Source: Micromonospora sp. WMMD1155
Lineage (GTDB): Bacteria > Actinomycetota > Actinomycetes > Mycobacteriales > Micromonosporaceae
Assembly (NCBI RefSeq): GCF_029581275.1
Contig: NZ_CP120742.1
Span: 5,952,501 to 6,016,500, forward strand
Length of the DNA: 64,000 nt
Reading direction: 5' to 3'
Shown here piece after piece: positions 1 to 7,911 of the stretch; the stretch's first letter is position 1; every line of letters begins with the position of its first letter. The notes below the pieces were generated by a model that worked only from the letters and a program-made list of their open reading frames with translations, was not told where the DNA came from and made no database searches. The position numbers and the translations under genes were made by a program.

Positions 1-140
1 TCGTGGTGGCGTTCCTACCCGGCGGCCTGGCGTCGCTGTGGGCGCTGGCCCGCCGCCGTGACGGCAGCGACACACCAGGGCGGCGGTGGTGGTCCCCACC
101 GCGCCTGCGACGCGCCGAGCGGGAGGTGCCGGCGGCATGA
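1..140 (+). CDS. urtC: Urea ABC transporter permease UrtC, C-terminal end (partial)
   Basis: Only about 45 codons are in the window; the gene starts upstream. The reading frame beginning at base 3 gives a hydrophobic start (VVAFLPGGLASLWALARRR) followed by a basic, proline-rich tail, which is how the last membrane segment and cytoplasmic tail of a LivM/UrtC-type permease end. Its stop overlaps the ATG of the next gene (ATGA at 137-140). The assignment rests mainly on the two following ATPases, which carry UrtD and UrtE hallmarks. Alone it could be any branched-chain-type permease. Confidence 0.7.
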   Translation, partial: VVAFLPGGLASLWALARRRDGSDTPGRRWWSPPRLRRAEREVPAA

Positions 141-913
141 GCGACGACCGGTTGGACGGGCTCTCCGTCCGCGACGTGCGGGTCAGCTTCGACGGCTTCA
201 CCGCCGTCGACGGCGTGTCCCTGGAGGTGCCCGCCGGTGACATCCGTTTCCTGATCGGGCCGAACGGGGCCGGCAAGACCACCCTGGTCGATGCGATCAC
301 GGGCCTGGTCCGAGCCACCGGCTCGGTCCGGTTCGGCGACGACGAGCTGTTGGGCCGCCCGGTGCACCGGATCAGCCGGATGGGCATCGGCCGCACCTTC
401 CAGACCTCGACGGTCTTCGAGGAGCTGTCGGTGTTGCAGAACCTCGACATCGCGGCGGGCGCCCGGCGCGGCTGGGTGACCCTGGCGCGCCGCCGTCGGG
501 GCGTTCCCGACGAGGTGGCCGCCGCGTTGGACACCATCGGCCTGGCCGACCGGGCCGACCACCTCGCCGGGACGCTCGCGCACGGCCAGAAACAGTGGTT
601 GGAGATCGGCATGTTGCTGGTGCAGGACGCGCGGCTGCTGCTGCTCGACGAGCCGGTCGCCGGCATGAGCCACGAGGAACGCGACGCGACCGGGACGCTG
701 CTGGAGACGGTGAGCCGGGACCGCACCGTCGTCGTGATCGAGCACGACATGGACTTCCTCCGCCGGTTCGCGCGCAGCGTCACCGTGCTGCACGCCGGTC
801 GGGTGCTCAGCGAGGGCACCGTGGCGCAGGTGCAGGCGGACCCGCGCGTGCAGGAGGTCTACCTCGGCCACCCGGTCGATGCCGGGTCGGCCCGTACCGG
901 CCAGGAGGCGTGA
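137..913 (+). CDS. urtD: Urea ABC transporter ATP-binding protein UrtD
   Basis: 258-residue ATPase of the branched-chain amino acid/urea (HAAT) importer group; it powers urea uptake at the inner face of the membrane with UrtE. Walker A is GPNGAGKT (41-48). The signature loop is the atypical AHGQKQ near 148-153, followed by WLEIGM, and Walker B is LLLLDEPVAGM (167-177). DEPVAGM together with HGQKQWLEIGM is characteristic of UrtD rather than LivG. The ATG at 137 is preferred because it overlaps the upstream stop and begins right before the conserved domain; the frame is open further upstream. It is translationally coupled to both neighbours, as expected for a urt operon, usually under nitrogen control. 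Confidence 0.9.
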   Translation: MSDDRLDGLSVRDVRVSFDGFTAVDGVSLEVPAGDIRFLIGPNGAGKTTLVDAITGLVRATGSVRFGDDELLGRPVHRISRMGIGRTFQTSTVFEELSVLQNLDIAAGARRGWVTLARRRRGVPDEVAAALDTIGLADRADHLAGTLAHGQKQWLEIGMLLVQDARLLLLDEPVAGMSHEERDATGTLLETVSRDRTVVVIEHDMDFLRRFARSVTVLHAGRVLSEGTVAQVQADPRVQEVYLGHPVDAGSARTGQEA

Positions 914-1605
914 TGCTGACGTTGCGAGGGGTGCACGCGGGGTACGGCCGCAGCCGGGTGCTGCACGGTGTCGACCTGGCCGTCCCGCCCGACGGAGTCG
1001 CCGCGGTGCTCGGGCACAACGGTGCCGGTAAGAGCACCCTGCTGCGGGTCGCCGCCGGGCTGCTGCGCCCGAGCGCCGGCACGATCGAGTTGGACGGCGA
1101 GGACGTCACCCGCCTCGGCCCGCACGAGCGGGTGGCGCGGGGGATGGCGTACGTCCCGCAGGGTCAACAGTGCTTTCCGCACCTGACCGCCGCGGAGAAC
1201 CTGCGACTGGTCGCCGACGGTCGGCGCGACGGCGCGGTGGCCACCGCCGAGGTGCTGGACCTGTTCCCCGCGTTGCGGTCGCTGCTGCGGCGTCGCGCCG
1301 GGCTGCTCTCCGGAGGTCAGCGTCAGCAGTTGGCCATCGCCCGCGCTCTGATCACCCGGCCGAGGCTGCTGATGCTGGACGAGCCGACCGAGGGCATCCA
1401 GCCGTCGGTGGTCGCGGAGATCCAGGAGCGGATCGTCGAGCTGACCCGGCAGTCCGGGTTCAGCGTGCTCCTCGTGGAGCAGCACCTCGGGTTCGCGCTG
1501 CGGGTGGCGGACCGTTACCAGGTGCTGGAATCCGGCCGGGTCACCTCGCACGGCGACGGGGGTGTCACGGCGGAACGGGAGGTTCGCGCGGCCCTGGCCG
1601 TGTGA
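913..1605 (+). CDS. urtE: Urea ABC transporter ATP-binding protein UrtE
   Basis: 230-residue second ATPase of the urea importer. Walker A is GHNGAGKST (34-42), the signature is LSGGQRQQ near 133-140, and Walker B is LMLDEPTEGIQPS. The DEPTEGIQPS form after Walker B distinguishes UrtE from LivF-type proteins. The ATG overlaps the urtD stop (ATGA), so the two ATPases are translated as a coupled pair. This is the last gene of the operon: the next 283 bases carry no gene, only a palindrome at 1671-1718. Substrate specificity (urea rather than another amide) is inferred from family signatures. Confidence 0.9.
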   Translation: MLTLRGVHAGYGRSRVLHGVDLAVPPDGVAAVLGHNGAGKSTLLRVAAGLLRPSAGTIELDGEDVTRLGPHERVARGMAYVPQGQQCFPHLTAAENLRLVADGRRDGAVATAEVLDLFPALRSLLRRRAGLLSGGQRQQLAIARALITRPRLLMLDEPTEGIQPSVVAEIQERIVELTRQSGFSVLLVEQHLGFALRVADRYQVLESGRVTSHGDGGVTAEREVRAALAV

Positions 1606-1670
1606 GTCGCCGACCGTTCACGACGCGCTCGCGATCCACTTCGGCCAGCCCGCGAGGTTGGCATGGTGTC

Positions 1671-1718
1671 GAGCGGTATACCTCAGAGTCATAGTTATGA
1701 CTCTGAGGTATACCGCTC
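1671..1718. repeat. Perfect 23-bp-arm palindrome (ATACCTCAGAGTCATA family)
   Basis: Arms 1671-1693 and 1696-1718 are exact reverse complements separated by two bases. The core is ATACCTCAGAGTCATA / TATGACTCTGAGGTAT. A diverged relative lies at 29307-29348. It sits 66 bases after urtE and could act as a terminator, but it has no T-run and is far less GC-rich than its surroundings. On the minus strand a 24-codon ORF (ATG inside the right arm, stop at 1618) begins within it. The rest of 1606-1888 shows nothing else recognisable. Confidence 0.85.
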
Positions 1719-1888
1719 CCTCCCGCATCTGCCCCCGCTGAGGTGACCGACGGTCACTGCCCGCAGCACCCACAGCCCGAGGGCTTGCACGTCCAGACCG
1801 CTCCCCTAGTGAAGCGACAGCCCGGCGACGGCCCGGTCGTCCGTCGACCTGCTCCGCGAGGCCATGTCCGCTTCGTACAATTCCTGCC

Positions 1889-2371
1889 ATGCCGGAAATC
1901 GTCGAGTTGCTGGCCTCGCCCGTGCACCGTTTCCTGGGCCGGCCCGCCGACGGCCCGGCACCGGCGCCCCCCGGTGAGTTGGTCGACGCGGTCCGGATCC
2001 GGGCCGGCCTCGGCATCGTCGGCGACCGGTACTTCGGCCAGCAGGCACACCGCGACGCCAGCGTCACCGTCATCGCCCAGGAGTCGCTGCCGGTCGACAT
2101 CGGTCTGGCCGAGGTCCGGCGCAACATCCTCACCACCGGCATCGCCGTGGACGAGTTGATCGGCAGAGTGCTGGTGCTGGACTCCGGAGACGGCCCGGTC
2201 AGCCTCCGGGTCAATCGGGCGGCCCGGCCGTGCGCCTGGATGGACGTCACCGTCGGACCGGGTGCCTGGAAGGCCTTGCGCACCACCGGTGGCATCCGCT
2301 GCACCCCACTCACCGACGGCACCCTGCGCGTCGGGCCGATCGAGGTCAGCATCGAGCGGGCGTCCACGTGA
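1889..2371 (+). CDS. MOSC domain-containing protein
   Basis: 160-residue protein made almost entirely of a MOSC domain (molybdenum cofactor sulfurase C-terminal fold). These beta-rich domains are associated with sulfur transfer or molybdopterin-dependent detoxification. Visible motifs are GDRYFG near 51-56, RRNILTTGI near 75-83 and AARPCAWMD near 111-119, where the cysteine corresponds to the conserved MOSC cysteine. The ATG at 1889 gives the usual length for stand-alone bacterial MOSC proteins. It stands alone between the palindrome and a convergent gene. Substrate is unknown. Confidence 0.85.
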   Translation: MPEIVELLASPVHRFLGRPADGPAPAPPGELVDAVRIRAGLGIVGDRYFGQQAHRDASVTVIAQESLPVDIGLAEVRRNILTTGIAVDELIGRVLVLDSGDGPVSLRVNRAARPCAWMDVTVGPGAWKALRTTGGIRCTPLTDGTLRVGPIEVSIERAST

Positions 2372-2413
2372 GGTCGGCCGTCGACGCGACCGAGGAGACG
2401 ACCCCGACCCGGG

Positions 2414-2791
2414 TCAGACCGGGCTGATGTGCGCGGCGAGGACCCGCCAGCCGTGCGGGTCGTCGTGGATCCAGGTGCGGGTGTAGCGCAGGCGAGCCGA
2501 GAACGGCGACCCGTCGAAGGTCCCGGCGACCCGGCCCAGGAAGAACGTCACCCCGGTCGACCCGACGACGAGCAGGTCCAGCTCCTCCTCGACCAGCTCC
2601 CGGACCACCGAGCGGCGCTCCCGGTGTTCCGACAGGTCGTCCTGCTTGGTGTACGTGCGACCGTCCGGGCCGACGCAGATCAGTTGGTCGACGAGCAGTT
2701 GGTCGAGGGCGTCGACGTCACCGGCCCGCTGGGCGGCCTGGAGGGTGCGTTCGGCGTCGAGCAGCTCTGCCTCGCGTGCGCTGTCCGGCAT
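2414..2791 (-). CDS. DUF4440 / SnoaL-like (NTF2 fold) small protein
   Basis: 125-residue protein of the nuclear-transport-factor-2-like fold, DUF4440 group. Features are an acidic helical N-terminus (AERTLQAAQRAGDVDALDQL), the LICVGPDGRTYTKQD strand pair, and a C-terminal RYTRTWIHDDPHGWRVLAAH typical of this fold. The ATG at 2791 has a good Shine-Dalgarno (GGAGGA) just upstream; the longer open frame to 3010 is not needed. It lies 173 bases downstream of the SDR gene on the same strand and may be co-transcribed. No catalytic role can be read from the sequence; such proteins are enzymes, binding proteins or stress-related factors. Confidence 0.8.
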   Translation of the reverse strand: MPDSAREAELLDAERTLQAAQRAGDVDALDQLLVDQLICVGPDGRTYTKQDDLSEHRERRSVVRELVEEELDLLVVGSTGVTFFLGRVAGTFDGSPFSARLRYTRTWIHDDPHGWRVLAAHISPV

Positions 2792-2964
2792 CGTGCGGTC
2801 CTCCCGGTCAGGGTCGACCCGGTTCCACAGTCGGGCCGGTCTGTCCGCATTGTGGCAGCTCACCTGGCCGGGAAGGGAGTGGATCGCCGTGGCCACGCAC
2901 AGGGCCAGGCGAATCCGTACGACGGTCTCCCCGGCGCTGGTGAGCACGGTGACCTCGTCGCAGA

Positions 2965-3801
2965 TCAGGGTGCCGCGTCGAAGGCGATGGACTCGCTCAG
3001 CTCCCGCCACCGCGCGTCGGACGCCGCGAGCGCCTCGGCGGCCGCCGAGGCGGCCGCCACCGCGTCGGCGCCGAGCAGCAACCGCAGCGGCGGGTCGTCG
3101 ACCTGGGTGATCCGGATGATCGCCTGTGCGGCGCGGACCGGATCCCCGGGCTGGTTACCGCTGCCCTGACGCAGCCGCTGCACGGCCGGGTCGATGACCG
3201 GGCGGTACGGTTCGCTGATCGGCAACTCACTCATCGACGAGCCGGCCCAGTCGGTGCGCAGCCCGCCCGGCTCGATGCTGGTGATCCGGATCCCGAACGC
3301 CGCGACCTCCCTGGCGAGCACACCGGAGAAGCCGCTGACCGCCCACTTGGCGGCCTGGTACGCCCCCAGGCCGATGCTGGCGACCCGGCTGCCGACGCTG
3401 GAGATCTGCACGATGTGCCCCCGCCCCTGCTCTCGCATCGTCGGCAACGCGGCGCGGGACAGGTTGACCACCCCGTAGAAGTTCGCGTCGATCTGCGCGC
3501 GGAAGTCGTCCTCCGTGATGTCCTCGATCGCGGCGACGTCGGCGTACCCGGCGTTGTTCACCAGGACGTCCAGGCGACCGAACCCGTCCACGGCGGTGCG
3601 GACCGCGTCGCGGGCGGCGGCCGGGTCGGTGACGTCGAGGGCTATCGGCTGGACCTGGTCGCCGTACCGGTCGCGGAGGGCTTCGAGCTGTGCCGGGTTC
3701 CGTGCGGTGGCGACCAGTTGGTCGCCGTCGGCCAGCACGGCTTCGGCGAGGGCTCGGCCGAGACCTCGGGTACAACCGGTGATGAGCCATACTCGCGGCA
3801 C
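2965..3801 (-). CDS. Short-chain dehydrogenase/reductase (SDR)
   Basis: 278-residue classical SDR, an NAD(P)H-dependent oxidoreductase in the cytoplasm. The cofactor loop is TGCTRGLG (8-15), the NNAG motif is at 82-85, the catalytic serine lies in ISS (about 134-135), and YQAAK provides Tyr148 and Lys152. The arginine after the second strand (ATARN) favours NADP. It starts 31 bases after the stop of the SnoaL-like gene, so the two are probably one transcript. Substrate unknown; related actinobacterial proteins are generic oxidoreductases. Confidence 0.88.
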   Translation of the reverse strand: MPRVWLITGCTRGLGRALAEAVLADGDQLVATARNPAQLEALRDRYGDQVQPIALDVTDPAAARDAVRTAVDGFGRLDVLVNNAGYADVAAIEDITEDDFRAQIDANFYGVVNLSRAALPTMREQGRGHIVQISSVGSRVASIGLGAYQAAKWAVSGFSGVLAREVAAFGIRITSIEPGGLRTDWAGSSMSELPISEPYRPVIDPAVQRLRQGSGNQPGDPVRAAQAIIRITQVDDPPLRLLLGADAVAAASAAAEALAASDARWRELSESIAFDAAP

Positions 3802-3832
3802 GTCGCTTCTCCCGTCAGGCGGTCTCCAGCGG

Positions 3833-4165
3833 CTACGGGCGGATGTCCAGGGCGCCGATCAGGCCGTCGCGCAGGGTGAACCGGTATCGCAGCTCGACGG
3901 GGCTGCCGGGGAAGTCGCCGGTGACCCGGGTGAGGGCCAAGTACGAGTCGCCCGCCTGCGAGGTCACCCGGACCGGCTCGGCGGTGTACGCGTAGGCGTC
4001 CATCGTCTTCTGCCGCCACGCGCGGATCGAGGCCCGCCCGTCGTACAGCCGCTCCTCGTCGGCGACGGTCGCGTTGTCCGCGAAGCAGGCGACGAAGGCG
4101 TCCAGGTCCCGGTCGTTGACGGCCCGGAAGTACCTGTCGATCACGTCGGGTAGGTCGACGGCCAT
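3833..4165 (-). CDS. SnoaL-like / NTF2-fold protein
   Basis: 110-residue NTF2-like protein. It begins MAVDLPDVIDRYFRAVNDRD, followed by the CFADNATVADEERLYDGRAS segment, the usual SnoaL-like helix-strand arrangement, and ends with a beta-sheet half (LRYRFTLRDGLIGALDIRP). The ATG at 4165 is preceded by GCAGGAGGAGC, an excellent ribosome site; the open frame to 4414 is ignored. First gene of a probable operon with the SDR. Members include polyketide cyclases and ketosteroid isomerases, but pairing with an SDR is common in stress or detoxification loci. Function not assigned. Confidence 0.82.
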   Translation of the reverse strand: MAVDLPDVIDRYFRAVNDRDLDAFVACFADNATVADEERLYDGRASIRAWRQKTMDAYAYTAEPVRVTSQAGDSYLALTRVTGDFPGSPVELRYRFTLRDGLIGALDIRP

Positions 4166-4344
4166 CTGCTCCTCCTGCGGCACGGGCCACCGTCGGCAGC
4201 CGTCGGATTCCCGGTCCGACCTCACGGTACGAGACGGGGACGGTGCCGCGCGGAGCAACCACCAGAACGATCCCGCCGCGGCTGCCGGGGTTTGCCGTCG
4301 GGGGCCCCGGGTAGCCACGCGTCTCCGGGACGAAGGGCGGGGGC

Positions 4345-4731
4345 ATGGCCGAGCTGGGGTTCGTCGACAAGGTCGCGGCACGGGCGGGGGTCCCGCCGGA
4401 GCAGGCACGCCCACTGACCGAGGCCGTTCTGCGGACCCTCACCGAGCGGCTCAGCGGCGGTGAGGCGGGCGCGTTGGCCCCGCACCTGGCCGACGAGCTG
4501 AGCCCACTGCTGGTCAAGGCCGCCGAACCGCCGGAGGCGTTCGGCTTCGACGAGTTCCTGCGCCGGGTCGCCGACCGGGCCGGTATCGACCGCGCGGCCG
4601 CCGAGCGGGGCACCCGGGCGGTTCTCCAGACGATGCACCGGGTGGTCGGGCACCGCGAGTTCGAGGACGCGCTGGCCCAGCTCCCGGCGGATCTGCGGGC
4701 GCTGGCGCAGCCGCTGCCGCACGGCCCCTGA
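4345..4731 (+). CDS. DUF2267 domain-containing protein
   Basis: 128-residue all-helical acidic protein of the DUF2267 family: MAELGFVDKVAARAGV, then two helical repeats, with FDEFLRRVADRAGID in the second half and DALAQLPADLRALAQP near the end, a typical DUF2267 C-terminus. The ATG at 4345 follows a GGGCGGGGG stretch. It ends at a strong hairpin (4741-4770) shared with a convergent gene. The family's molecular role is unknown. Confidence 0.85.
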   Translation: MAELGFVDKVAARAGVPPEQARPLTEAVLRTLTERLSGGEAGALAPHLADELSPLLVKAAEPPEAFGFDEFLRRVADRAGIDRAAAERGTRAVLQTMHRVVGHREFEDALAQLPADLRALAQPLPHGP

Positions 4732-4740
4732 CGCGGGCGC

Positions 4741-4770
4741 GGGGCCGGACCGGTGATTCGGTCCGGCCCC
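4741..4770. terminator. Bidirectional hairpin terminator
   Basis: Perfect 12-bp arms GGGGCCGGACCG (4741-4752) and CGGTCCGGCCCC (4759-4770) with a 6-base loop, lying between two convergent genes whose stops are at 4731 (plus) and 4778 (minus). No T-run, as usual for high-GC actinomycete terminators. Confidence 0.8.
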
Positions 4771-4777
4771 TCCGTCG

Positions 4778-7609
4778 TCAGGTGGCGTTGACCACCCACT
4801 TCTGGTGGGCGGCACCGGTGTTGGTGCCGATCTGGATCTGCGTCCCGTCGGCGGTGCCACCGCCGGCGGCCTGGAGGACCTTGCCCGACTGCGGGTTGCG
4901 CAGCGACCCGTCGGACTGCGGCTGCCACACCTGCGAACCCGTGCCGTTGCAGGTCCACAGCTGCACCTTCGTGCCGTCGGCGGTGCCGGCGTTGTCCACG
5001 TCCAGGCACTTGCCCAGCGCACGGTACGTGTCACCGACGCGGCTCCACAACTGCGCTGCGGTGTTGTTGCAGGTCCACAGCTGCACCTTCGTGCCGTCGG
5101 CGGTGCCCGCGTTGTCCACGTCCAGGCACTTGCCGCCGACGCCGGTGATACTGCCCGGCGCGCCCGCGCTCGCGTACACCTCCAGCTCGTAGATCCGCGC
5201 GGCCGTGTCGGTCGTGCTGGTCGGTGCGGTGATCGCCAACCGAACGTGGCGGGTGCCCGGCGCGACCAGGTTGTGGGTGGTGGTGCTCGCGGTGTTGCCG
5301 GTGACCGTGGCGCGGGTGGTCCAGGTCGTGCCGTCAGCGCTGGACGCGATCGTGAAGTCCCGGGTGTTCCAGGCCGGGTCCTCACCGCCGGCCCCGGCGT
5401 GCTTGACCACCACCCGGTTCACCGTGTGGCTCGCGCCCAGGTCGACCTGGAGGTACCTGGTGGTGCCCTTCGAGCACCACTTGTCACTGTTGCCGCCGGT
5501 CACACTGCCGTTGACGGCCTTGGCCGGGCCCTCGCTCGTCGAGCAGGAGCTGTCCGCGACGGCCGGCTTGTTGAGCGCCAGGTTGGTCCCGTCACCGGGC
5601 GGTGGGGTGACGCCCGGGATGGCGTTGAGCGTGTACCACGCCTCGGTGCTCCACAGTGACTGACCGCTGGTGGAGCTGAACGGTCGTGGCGAGCGCAGGT
5701 GGACCACGTGGCCCGCCTTGCGACCGGCCACCGCCAGGTTGACCTTCCTGCCGTCCGACGAGAGGGTGGCCGAGGTGACGGTGAGCGTCTCCTCGTCGAT
5801 CTTCGGACCGCCGTAGTTCGACGTCGCCACGTACCTCCATTGCTTGATCTTGTAACGCGCGGCCAGGTCGGCGGCGGTCTCCGCCGACACGGGCTGGGTG
5901 TACTCCACCTCGAAGCCGGCGGTGGTGGCGCGTATGGCGAGCATCTCGAAGGTCGTGGTGCTGTTCGGGGTGAGCTTCTGCAGGCCGTACGCCAGTTTGC
6001 CGGTCTGGCCCCAGTTGCCGCCCGCGCCGAGCCCGCCGACGTAGATCGCGCCGTCCGGACCGACGTTGACCTCGGAGACACCCGCCTCCAGGCCCTGGGT
6101 GAGCCGGAACAGGGCGCCCTGGTACTCGCCGTTGACCTTCTCCACGTTCGCGCGCTGGAGACCGCCGTACGTCACGTCGCCGATGACGAACTGGCCCGCG
6201 TATCGGCCGCTGGTCAGGTACAGCGGGGTGCTGGGCGAGTTGGCGATCTCGTTCTGCGGCATCCACAGCACCGGAGGGGTGACCGGGTTGGTGTCGAACG
6301 GGCCGGCCGGGTTCGTGAAGTGGTTGAAGAAGCGGCCCTGCTTGACGTGCAGGAGCTTCGACGAGGGCAGCCAACCGCCCTGGTTGTCGGTGACGAAGAT
6401 GCCGCCCTCCGGGCCCCACCCGATGCCGTGCGGGGTGCGCAGGCCCCCGGCGACGTAGCTGACCGCGCCGGTGTCCTTGTTGACCTTGAGGGTGGTGCCC
6501 CGGTTGGTGGCGGGCTGCGGGTTGGTGGTGGCGCCGCCGGAGTTGATCGACACCGAGAGGTTCAGGTAGAAGAACCCGTCGGCGTAGAGCAGGCCGAAGG
6601 CGAACTCGTGGAAGTTGCCCCCGTACGGCCAGGTGGCGACCGTCTCCAGCCGCTCGGCCACCTCGTCGCCGCCGGTGTTCACCAGCCGGGTGAGCCGCTG
6701 CTTCTCCGAGACGTAGACCACTCCGTCGACGACCTTCAGCCCCATCGGCTCCTTCAGTCCACCGGCGATCTTCTTGGTGGTCACCGCGCCCGGAGTGGTC
6801 GCGCCGCCGGTGTTGCCGAGGATCCAGACCTCACCGTCCTGGGAGGTGCCGGACTGGTCGCTGCCGCCCCAGGTGGACACGACCAGTCGGCCGTCGGCCA
6901 GCCAGTCCATGCCGGTGACCTTCGGCTGGAACCCGCTGGGCCGCAGGTTGGTCAGCGTGTACCCGGGGTGCACCCCGGTCAGCGGCAGACCGTCGCCGGG
7001 AGTGTCGGCGATGCCCTCGCACTCCTTGCGGCCCGGCGCGGTCACCCGCACCACGCCGGCGTCGGTGCTGAGCGCCGAGTTCGGTACGACCACGAAGGAC
7101 GACGAGCCGGGCGTCTTCCACTCCAGGGTGATCTGCTGCCCACCTCCTCGCTCGAAGTGGTCGATGCGTAGCGGGTGCAGCCCGGCGGTGAGGGTGACGG
7201 TGCCCTCCTTGGGTGGGGTCGCGCCGTGCAACCCGTCGTGGTTGATCACCACGGTGTTGTCGATGGCCAGTTTGGACCCGTCGTCGCTGCTGAGCCGGAA
7301 CGTGTAGCTGCCGGCCTGGGTGGTGGTGATGTTGCCGAGCACCTGCGAGACGAAGTCGTCCTCGAAGCCGAAGTCGGCCGCCGAGGTCCAGTTGATCGTG
7401 GGCATCAGCTTGTCCACGTTGGGGGTCTGCGCCGGCTTGAGGGTGCAGATCTCGGACAGCGGCACCTGCACGTCGAAGACGCGCAGCGTGACACCCGGTT
7501 CCTGGGCGGGGGCGGCGGTGGCCGGAGCGGCCCAGAGGCCGGCGGTGAGGATGAGTGCGAGCGTACCGAGGGCGGGTTTGCGGAGTCGGCGTAGCAGGCG
7601 TGTGCCCAT
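4778..7609 (-). CDS. Secreted PA14 / glucose-sorbosone-dehydrogenase-like propeller / F5-8C / ricin-lectin protein
   Basis: 943-residue multidomain exported protein. A signal peptide spans about 1-33 (basic start, then LGTLALILTAGLWAAPATA). It is followed by a PA14 domain (about 45-190; FRLSSDDGSKLAIDN and LRIDHFERGGG), a sugar-dehydrogenase-type beta-propeller (about 215-560; GMDWLADGRLVVSTWGG, LRTPHGIGWGPEGG, VGPDGAIYVGGLG), and a linker. Then comes an F5/8 type C (discoidin/CBM32-like) domain (about 685-815) with a paired Cys, and a ricin-type beta-trefoil (about 820-943) with three QxW-like repeats. The architecture suggests a secreted enzyme or sugar-binding protein acting on polysaccharide or cell-wall glycans. 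Catalytic activity of the propeller is not proven; related proteins are often annotated heme- or PQQ-type sugar dehydrogenases, and no partner domain is seen. Confidence 0.88.
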   Translation of the reverse strand: MGTRLLRRLRKPALGTLALILTAGLWAAPATAAPAQEPGVTLRVFDVQVPLSEICTLKPAQTPNVDKLMPTINWTSAADFGFEDDFVSQVLGNITTTQAGSYTFRLSSDDGSKLAIDNTVVINHDGLHGATPPKEGTVTLTAGLHPLRIDHFERGGGQQITLEWKTPGSSSFVVVPNSALSTDAGVVRVTAPGRKECEGIADTPGDGLPLTGVHPGYTLTNLRPSGFQPKVTGMDWLADGRLVVSTWGGSDQSGTSQDGEVWILGNTGGATTPGAVTTKKIAGGLKEPMGLKVVDGVVYVSEKQRLTRLVNTGGDEVAERLETVATWPYGGNFHEFAFGLLYADGFFYLNLSVSINSGGATTNPQPATNRGTTLKVNKDTGAVSYVAGGLRTPHGIGWGPEGGIFVTDNQGGWLPSSKLLHVKQGRFFNHFTNPAGPFDTNPVTPPVLWMPQNEIANSPSTPLYLTSGRYAGQFVIGDVTYGGLQRANVEKVNGEYQGALFRLTQGLEAGVSEVNVGPDGAIYVGGLGAGGNWGQTGKLAYGLQKLTPNSTTTFEMLAIRATTAGFEVEYTQPVSAETAADLAARYKIKQWRYVATSNYGGPKIDEETLTVTSATLSSDGRKVNLAVAGRKAGHVVHLRSPRPFSSTSGQSLWSTEAWYTLNAIPGVTPPPGDGTNLALNKPAVADSSCSTSEGPAKAVNGSVTGGNSDKWCSKGTTRYLQVDLGASHTVNRVVVKHAGAGGEDPAWNTRDFTIASSADGTTWTTRATVTGNTASTTTHNLVAPGTRHVRLAITAPTSTTDTAARIYELEVYASAGAPGSITGVGGKCLDVDNAGTADGTKVQLWTCNNTAAQLWSRVGDTYRALGKCLDVDNAGTADGTKVQLWTCNGTGSQVWQPQSDGSLRNPQSGKVLQAAGGGTADGTQIQIGTNTGAAHQKWVVNAT
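4946..5134. repeat. Direct 69-base repeats inside the ricin-lectin region
   Basis: Segments 4946-5014 and 5066-5134 match at 68 of 69 bases. They encode two successive ricin repeats sharing GKCLDVDNAGTADGTKVQLW. The third repeat of the trefoil is clearly diverged, so the near identity points to a recent duplication or gene conversion. Confidence 0.85.
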
Positions 7610-7911
7610 CGTTCCTCCAGAGGCGGTGGAGTGTCCGACGGCCGGGCGAGGAGCAGCGGTGAGGGAGGCCGTCGGCCCGGTGCCGTAACGCCCTCGACGC
7701 CGACGAGTGACATTGCGGAAACACCGGGTGGATGGGTCGAGACATTAAGGGGTTTCGATCTGGGTGTCCATGTCTTCACCCCGATTCATCAAAAGTTGCC
7801 GATGCTCGTGCGAAAGTTCGCGGTAGTTGACACGGAATGCCCGGTGCGGCGGTCCCTACCTCCCACGGCCCCGACGTCGGGCCGTCGTCGTCCGCACGCC
7901 ACCATGAGCGC
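7610..7911. other. Divergent intergenic region
   Basis: About 300 bases between the start of the secreted PA14/lectin gene (minus) and the nucleotidyltransferase gene (plus). It should hold both promoters. GGAGG-like bases lie just upstream of the minus start. AT-richer patches around 7695-7830 (for example TTCATCAAAAG) are plausible promoter material, but I can place no boxes with confidence. Open frames crossing it lack codon bias. If the nucleotidyltransferase starts at the ATG 7837 the gap is shorter. Confidence 0.4.
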
